Shown here: positions 57,009 through 64,000 of the stretch, in pieces
How the letters are laid out: every line of letters starts with the position of its first letter
Position numbering within the stretch: position 1 is the stretch's first letter
Source of the DNA: Progne subis subis
Lineage: Eukaryota; Chordata; Aves; Passeriformes; Hirundinidae
Assembly: GCA_022316685.1 (NCBI GenBank)
Contig: JAKJHU010000030.1
Location: 10,788,360-10,852,359, forward strand
Direction of reading: 5' to 3'
DNA: 64,000 nt
Notes under the pieces: model-generated
Databases searched by the model: none
Told to the model about the DNA's origin: nothing
Seen by the model: the letters and a program-made list of their open reading frames with translations, nothing else
Position numbers and translations under genes: made by a program

Positions 57009-58574
57009 GCGCATAGTCTCAATGATTATCATTCATACTTATTTGAACAAATAAAGATGAAGAGTGATATGTTAGCAAGTTAAATATTAAATATATTAAA
57101 TCATATTAAATATATTCTTAAACCTTATCTCTAAACTCTTAAATACTGCTGACTGAAAACTTCAGAACAACTCAGACTCAGAAGAACTTTAAGAACATCA
57201 GTAGAGAAGAAGGAAACAGTCAAAGAGTAACTTATCTCTCCAACCAGCACAGAGAGAAACACAGGTATTAAAAGTGAACTCAGTGTTGTAGTTTAAAACC
57301 ATACTGCTGCTTTAGCATAAGAGAAAAGAAACAACCACAAACCACAAAAATCCTCTACCAACCCAAAAGCAGTCTTAAAGCACAATGTAATGTCTATCAG
57401 TACTCTATTTGCAGGTCTAAGTTCATTGGAGCACTATCTCCATTTACAAAGAAGAAAGGTTTCTTCAGAGCAAAACATCCCATTTGTGTGGTCATTTCAG
57501 TGTCAGAAAAGGTTTTGATTATGGAAATATTAGCCTTTCCTCCCATGAGATTTAAAGTCGTTATAATAGAACAATATAAACTCAGCTGACTGCTCAGAGT
57601 TGAATTTCAAATCAATGGCATTACTGTAGTCAAATGAAAAAAAAGTCCAACCCAAAAACAATAACAATAAATTTGGTAATTATGTTTCTCTCTCACCTCA
57701 TATATTACATTTTATAAACAATAGGGCAGATAACTGTTCATATCCTCGCCCACCTCCTGCTTTGTCTCTCATGCATAAGCACATGAACACCATTTACTAT
57801 TTTGCAAGCACATAGTAGAATTTTCATAGAAAAGTTTTTTCCTTTCACAGCTATATTTACTAATTGAAAATAGAATGATATGAAAATATATTCAAAATAT
57901 GATACATCTCATATAAATTAAAAAGACATCACGTTGTGTGTGTTGCTTTCCTAGTTTCTGTCCTTCAGTTACTACTTTGGATTTCATCATTGCAGGTAAT
58001 GGCAGTAATAGCATTAGTTATTAGCCTTTTACTTCTTGGCCATTTATTCACTTTTTATTGCTACTGCCATAATTCCATTTCAACAAAAGGAATAGTGAAA
58101 CTAGGAGTGTTTCACTGAAAGATAAAATAGGTCTTGCAAACATCTTTTCTCTTAGCAGAGCTGTGCATTGCAGTTGTAACAATAAACAGGAAACCATCAC
58201 ATAGAGAGCTCCAACCTCTCTGTGCTGAGACATATGCACAGACACACAGAAAAAAACAACTTCTAAATGAACCTTATAGTAAATGTGGTGATATTTTTTT
58301 AAAAGGTCACTTCCTCTGTCAAGAGAATAAATATAGCTTTCAACCCCATTTTACTGCTCAATGGAGGAGCTTTTCTGCTGGATAATAATTACATGTGTTC
58401 TCTAGAATATCTCTAGCTCCTCAGACCATTTTAAGGTAAACAGATCACAAGATAACTGAAGTTATATGCTCTTCAGAATGGTCAGTAATACATTCAGAAA
58501 CAACTTATTTGTTACAAGACAAGCCCTATATAAGGTAATTTAAAATTGTATCTATGACCTACATACATACAAAG

Positions 58575-58579
58575 GTGTC
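58575..58579. repeat. Target-site duplication, left copy
   Basis: GTGTC, identical to 59282-59286. Confidence 0.85.
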
Positions 58580-59281
58580 TGTTGGGGTTAGGTTTGTTTC
58601 TTTTTTTTTTTTTTTGTCTTAGAGAATTTTTCCCCATAAGTTGCTAAGAGACTAAGTACTGGTGCTTGGACAGCATTTGACCAACGCAAAAGACATGGCT
58701 GGGGAGGGAGACGATCACATGAGTTTTGGGGGAGGGAAGAGGACAGGGCTGGGGGAGCTGGGGGCTTCTTGCTCTAAGCATCGAGGATGGTCAGGTTGCT
58801 GCTTGCTGTGGGAGGAGTTCACTGTCAACAGAAAGTCCAATCCTGGGAATTCTACCATCACCTGCTCGTGTGCCCAGGAATTCTGAGCCTGCCTTGCTGG
58901 AGCTGGGCCAGCCCTGTCCGTCCATCACGGCTTCTTCAGCACTGCTCCCTTTGCCAGGACATACCCCTTGCCTGCCGGGACATCCACCCTGCCGTTCCAG
59001 CTTAGTGCTCTCAGAGTCCCAAGAGATCAGGTTGCCCCGGGCTTTGTGAAACAAAGCTCCTGGAGGTTCCTGGTTCTGTTTATTCTTAATGCTGTAATTG
59101 TTGTTTGTTTGCCTTGTTATACTTACTAGTAAAGAACTGTTATTCCGTCCCCCATAGCTCTGCCTGAAAAGCCTCTTTAATCTTCTAAATTATAATAACT
59201 TGGAGGAAAGGGATTGGAATTCCCCATTCCTAGAGAGGCCTCGCCTCTCCCTAGCAGATACCTGTCTTTCAAACCAAGACA
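58580..59281 (+). mobile_element. Solo LTR with 5-bp target duplication (ERVL-like)
   Basis: The LTR starts TGTTGGGGTTAGG and ends CAAACCAAGACA, so TG...CA, and is flanked by the exact 5-bp duplication GTGTC. The GC-rich middle (58700-59060) and the TTTACTAG/TAAAGAACTGTTATTCC block near 59120 are in the order I recall from bird class III LTRs. Length is 702 bp. No internal region remains. The open frames 58662-59054 on both strands come from its GC-rich middle and are not genes. Confidence 0.88.
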
Positions 59282-62200
59282 GTGTCTCTTTAAAATAAGA
59301 TGGATGGTGGCAAGTACAAACAAACATGCACTTTAAGACAAAGAATACATATAATAAATATTTCATTTTCAATAGACATTCATTTAAAAAATTCTCAGAA
59401 TTAGTTGACTATTCCCATTTTGTGTCTTCCTAAGCCAAGGTAATTACTGTAAGCAATAAGAATCTATAATAAAATAATCCTTACAGTGCTCATAGTTAAG
59501 ATAGAAGTGTTTAGTGATGAAACACTATAGAATATTCTGGTTAATAGCAATGAAAATCCTACTTATGTATGCTCATTTCAGATGGCCAAGCTTAACACCA
59601 TAAATTAGTAGACTTTGATGATTATTATTTATTTTTTTTAATAAAGACATAGCTTTTACTTGAGTGTGAAAACTCTGCCACATTTTTACTTGTCATTTGA
59701 CTCTTCATTATGTTCTGCATTAATAGCTTGTAATAATTCATTCCACTTTACTTCCTAGACTGGCATCATGTTGAGACTAAGTGGTTTCTGCATCCAGTTA
59801 GGTACATGATTAAGAATTAGAATGGAGCTAGACTGAAAGCAAGTTAGCAATTGAGATATCTAAAGTGAACATTAAAACCCAGATCTACTCTCATCAATTA
59901 TGATGTTCGAAGTAATTGTCTAACTGTCAGAAGTATGGAAAACTCTTTATTCTCTTGTAGCTTTTTCCCTCTAAAATAAATAATCCAAATATTTTTAGAT
60001 AATTCATATTTTCTTCTCTAGACTAGAGAGTATGTGATTTTTCTGCTTAGTGTCTTCTGCATTCATGTAGAAGGAAAATATTCTGGGCTCATGCACTTAC
60101 TTAAGAATTTCTTCTCTGATATACATCCATTTGCTGAGATACACAAATGGGATTTTATCAGGGATCACAATCTCCAGAGTTAAATATCCCAGAATTCACA
60201 CTTCTGACAATGCAAAGGGCTTGATAAATTTTATATCATTTGTTTTCTTTGCTGCACAATTTTGTCAGGAGTTGGGTGCTTCACATATTTAAAATATACT
60301 TGGAAAGTAGATCCGTCTTCCAGAAAATAAAATTAATCTCTAGTGGTTTTCATGGAATTTAATAAACTGACAAGGATGCTGATCCTCAATGCCTGATTTG
60401 AAAATTTGCTTTAGACATGGGACAATTATTTAAAAAGAGGATTATAACACCATTACCATATTGCTAAAATAGGCCATCATTCCATGTGGAATCTGTCACA
60501 GTAATGAAATGCTGAGGAGCAGCTCAGCCCCCACAGTGGGGTTAAATAAAAGTGCACCTCGTTCCTTCACCTTTAGTAGGCTAAGATGCAGGCTTCCAAG
60601 CTTTTGAGACCACAAGTTTAAATATAGGCAATTCAATTCCACCTACATTCTATTTTTGGTATTGAAGTCCTCTGTCAGATTGAGCTCTAGGTTTCTGGTG
60701 GAATTGAGATTACATTAATTGCAAACCTTTTAATCTTAATTAGGGTCCATGCCTGAAGAAGAGAGTACCTGCCTACATTTAAATTAAAGCTCAAAAAATA
60801 AGAATAGTTTCCAACTGGGGGGGCGGGGGCGGGGGGTGGTGAAGGAAAAACGAGGAACAATCTGAAGCTTTTAGTCAGAGGACAAACTGGAGGCTGATTT
60901 AAGATGTTAAAGAGACTGAGGGCAACAGGCCACAAACAACCCTGTCAAATCAATTTTATGACTGGTCTTTTCTGAGAAATTGTTGTCTTCAGATGCACTT
61001 TATTTCTGAGCATTCTGACAATAAAATTACATGAGGAAGTGCTTCCTTCCCAAGACCTATTTGTCAAATTATTATTGTCAACACAGCCATATCACATCCA
61101 TCAGCTTATTCTCTACTTCTTAAAATTCTGCAAGCAATTAATAAATGGGAAGTATGCATAAAATTGTAAAAAATTATTGGAAATAGCTATTAACACTGCT
61201 TATATAAGTAAGCTATTTTTTAGGCATTTTCTCTGGCACTATTTTGTTTAATCACAAATAGAAAACTAAAAAAATTATAATATTACTTTTGTCGAATTTT
61301 TGGAGAGAAATAGTAAACAATGATAGCAGAGAAAATACATTTCTGAATTTATTTAAATTTCAGTATAATCATATTCAAAATTAAAAATTAAAGATTAAAA
61401 TACTATCACAAAATACTTGAGGTTTATAGAACACGACTGCTGAAAAAATAATCTTTTTTCTTTCTACAATAACCCTCCTTATTTTTTATTTACATTCATC
61501 TTCAACAACAAAATGTTTATTTATTTATATAATTAAATTAAAATTATATATCTAAATTTTGAATATTTTATTCTCCATTTTCCAACTCAATAATTTCACA
61601 TAAATTGGGCCATTGAATTTTGCAATGCACTTTTAAAATACAGCCTTACTAACTTACCTTTTGTCCCATTCACAAAACGTAAAACTAACTAAAAAATAAC
61701 TTCAAAGAGGAGAAAAAAAGAAAAGTTCTATTCAGTAAGATCAGAGGTGCACTTACAGGAGGCAGAACAAGAAAAATTGTTTAAAATATTGAAATTTTGC
61801 TGCTGCCATTTAGTGCATAGATTAAAAACTGAGCCAAACCTAGTCCTCTAATAATTTGGGATTGGGCAGTATTGCTGTTTACTGACTCAAAAAACTGTTT
61901 TCGCACTTTATGTGCACAAGAGAAAATGAGAGGTCCCAAATATAAGCAGTTTTAGTCTTAAACTAGTTAAACCTAACTAACTTGACAGCTGAAACTTCTG
62001 TAATATATTAAGTATACATAGTCATGACATGTGAAGGAAACCTTGAGAAGTGGAATCAGAGGCCTGGACACAGAAGAAGGAAAATGAGAAAACATATGCT
62101 CCTGAATAAGAAATGAGGTAACATAGTTGTCACTTAATACATTTTCAGGACTTTTTCTAAAGCAAAAATGGGAATTTCCTGCCTTGTACTGTTTGCATGC

Positions 62201-64000
62201 CCACTGCGTATGTGAATCAACAAATGGTTTAAACACCACTAACAACCTTTGACATGATGCAGAAGACCACTAACTTAAAAATCTCAAGTTCATTCCAAGG
62301 AATATTCCAGAATATCCACAAAGAACCAGCATGAAACTTTCCAGAAAGATCATAAGTGTTTGCATTTGTGAAACTATTTTATACCCCAGACATTTTAACT
62401 CCAGTACTGACATAAAGACAGTGACCTTGGAAGCCAATTTCTGAAAGTAGTGACTTTTTGCGATTGAAAATAATAATTAAAAAAAAAAAAAAATTACAGA
62501 CTTAATTATCTGAGCCTAATCACATCCAACAGGATTCACATGCAATTTCCTTTAATCAACATCTGTTATACATCATATGAGTAGGTTTGTTTGCCCCAAT
62601 TCCTGGCCTACATTCTAAAGGGCAGTAAAAATTTAGTTTTACAGATCTTAGGGGATCTAAAACAGGTTTAGAGGTGTTACCCACATGATTAATTTGCTCT
62701 GAGCAGATCTAGCTTGTCTGAAAGCTCAGCAGCTTTCCTGAAGAACCCTTTCTCAGCACAAAGTTTATAGAGACTCCTATGATATGTGTATCAGCAACCA
62801 CAGCAATCCAAAAATTGCATGTGTGTAAGGTGAGCACTAGTTCAGGTGGGCAGGTGTGTAGTGAATTGCTGGAGTGGCACATTTTAGTGTTGTAGTGACT
62901 GGCTTTTCATCATTTGGCTGTCTAGGCTGCACGGAATTATAATATTTTTTCTTGCATGTCATGTCATTACTATTTTTTCCCATTTTCCACTACTCTATGA
63001 ATATAGGGAAAGCAAAAAATAATTATATTTATTTTGATTATTTTAAAAAGCAAAATTAAGAAATTAATACATAAAACTGGAAACTTTCCAAACAATAATG
63101 TATGTCTGGGATATGTTAGAATGGAACTTTCTGAGCCCTCTAAGTTTTAAGTGAAAAAAGGCCATAACTAAATGGATTTTAATTTCTCCATTGTGGATTA
63201 AACTCAAGTAATAAAATGCCACCAAGGACTACAAATATGCTCCATCACAACATTTGTTACTAGCAGTACTGAAGTAATTTTATCATGTTTCCCACTTAGG
63301 AAAACAGCTGACACTCAGCTTGGCTGAGGGAATTGGTGTATTCTTGGCTTTACTTCAAGTGACCTTTCCATTATATGACAGCAGATTCATCACAGATGAA
63401 TCCCAGACATACACCTGAAATACAACCCAAATTTAAATTCTTGCTATATTTGCCATTTTTTTCCCAGACTTGAAATAAGTTCCCAGTTTTTATTTGAATT
63501 GTGAGGGTATTAATGATATTACATTATTTGTAGCATTTTATAATTGAACTTTCAATTTTTGGGTTTTTTTTTTTTTTTTTCACCATTATTAGAGGCAACG
63601 GAAACTGCCTCTTCCTACTTCCATTTGCTCTTTTACCAGTTTTCGTAATGCAGTTACCAACTCTTTGAAGAGTTACTCCAGCTGTAGCTTTTGTTGAAAT
63701 GTATGAGCTGAAGATTAATTGCCATTTTTTATATAGTTTTGTTGTTACAATGCCTCCATCTTGCCACAATTTACACACGTTGCCTGTTATACATAGAACT
63801 CTTATCCAAGCTAGAAGACATAGAACTTTGCCTATATATGGATGTCCTAATATTCTAAGCAAAGGGGATAACTTGAGATTCACTCTGATTTCCAAGATTC
63901 TTCTTAGGCACATGTCAGTCCAGCATCTTTTTAAATAACATAATGGAGAGCAGGGGTGGCAGGACTTCTACAGAACATGGACTTTTGCTTCTTTTCTTTC
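59282..64000. other. AT-rich intergenic DNA to the window end
   Basis: The only marked feature is the G-rich motif at 60817-60839. A T run lies near 63561-63580. Open frames up to 129 codons (63524-63913, minus) show no family signature. Confidence 0.5.
60817..60839 (+). other. G-run cluster, likely quadruplex-forming
   Basis: Runs of 7, 5 and 6 G separated by single C, then TGG, in an AT-rich setting. The first run can supply two G-triplets, so four stacks are possible. Confidence 0.6.

Larger units (their letters stand above)
52386..58579. other. AT-rich gene desert segment
   Basis: Contains a T/G tract (52556-52618), a TTA run (53718-53746), a T run near 56470 and an A tract (56970-57008). 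No exon, RNA gene or recognisable transposon was found in over 6 kb. Confidence 0.5.

Noticed and set aside
60490..61050. Possible conserved regulatory block with TAAT-type motifs
   Set aside because: Such motifs are expected in AT-rich DNA; without alignments there is no evidence of constraint.

Overview
This window reads as a gene-poor, AT-rich stretch of a bird nuclear genome, probably a songbird. The host assignment rests on four CR1 LINE copies and several compact retroviral LTRs of bird type, with no Alu, L1 or other mammal-type repeats. The songbird narrowing is an inference from LTR density. I found no intact protein-coding gene, tRNA, rRNA or CRISPR array. Almost everything recognisable is a transposable element, a microsatellite or a possible retrocopied transcript.

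Layout. 1-845 is a degraded LTR-like repeat, with a weaker relative at 10340-10745. 3733-7120 is the best-defined object: an endogenous betaretrovirus-like provirus with two LTRs, an exact 6-bp target duplication, a lysine-tRNA-type primer site, a broken gag, and a gag-to-integrase join that has removed protease, reverse transcriptase, RNase H and most of integrase. No env is visible. A solo LTR of the same family lies inverted at 13254-13606. CR1 fragments lie at 13930-14890 (+), 34845-35240 (+), 44050-46015 (+, split by an LTR) and 51850-52385 (-).

The 38.9-48.8 kb interval is a nest of LTRs. A class II-like LTR (38880 to about 41119) appears to hold a 1.5-kb LTR of another family (39382-40913). 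A second member (44505-45943) interrupts a CR1 copy, and a third lies at 47061-48824. All three point to the minus strand. Two further solo LTRs have good target duplications: 26725-27418 (6 bp, minus) and 58580-59281 (5 bp, plus).

Simple repeats include an AAAAG pentamer (16.5 kb), a 194-bp AAGG tetramer (24.75 kb), a CCCAT pentamer (38.2 kb), two ATT/TTA trinucleotide runs and several long T/G-rich tracts. The remaining intervals are AT-rich single-copy-looking DNA in which I can name nothing.

Second-look points are the deletion structure of the provirus, the dated nesting events, a minus-strand poly(A)-ended retrocopy candidate at 28.3 kb, an isolated exon-like 84-bp segment at 32.5 kb, and a perfect 15-bp-stem inverted repeat at 37.86 kb. 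I did not see a new functional system.
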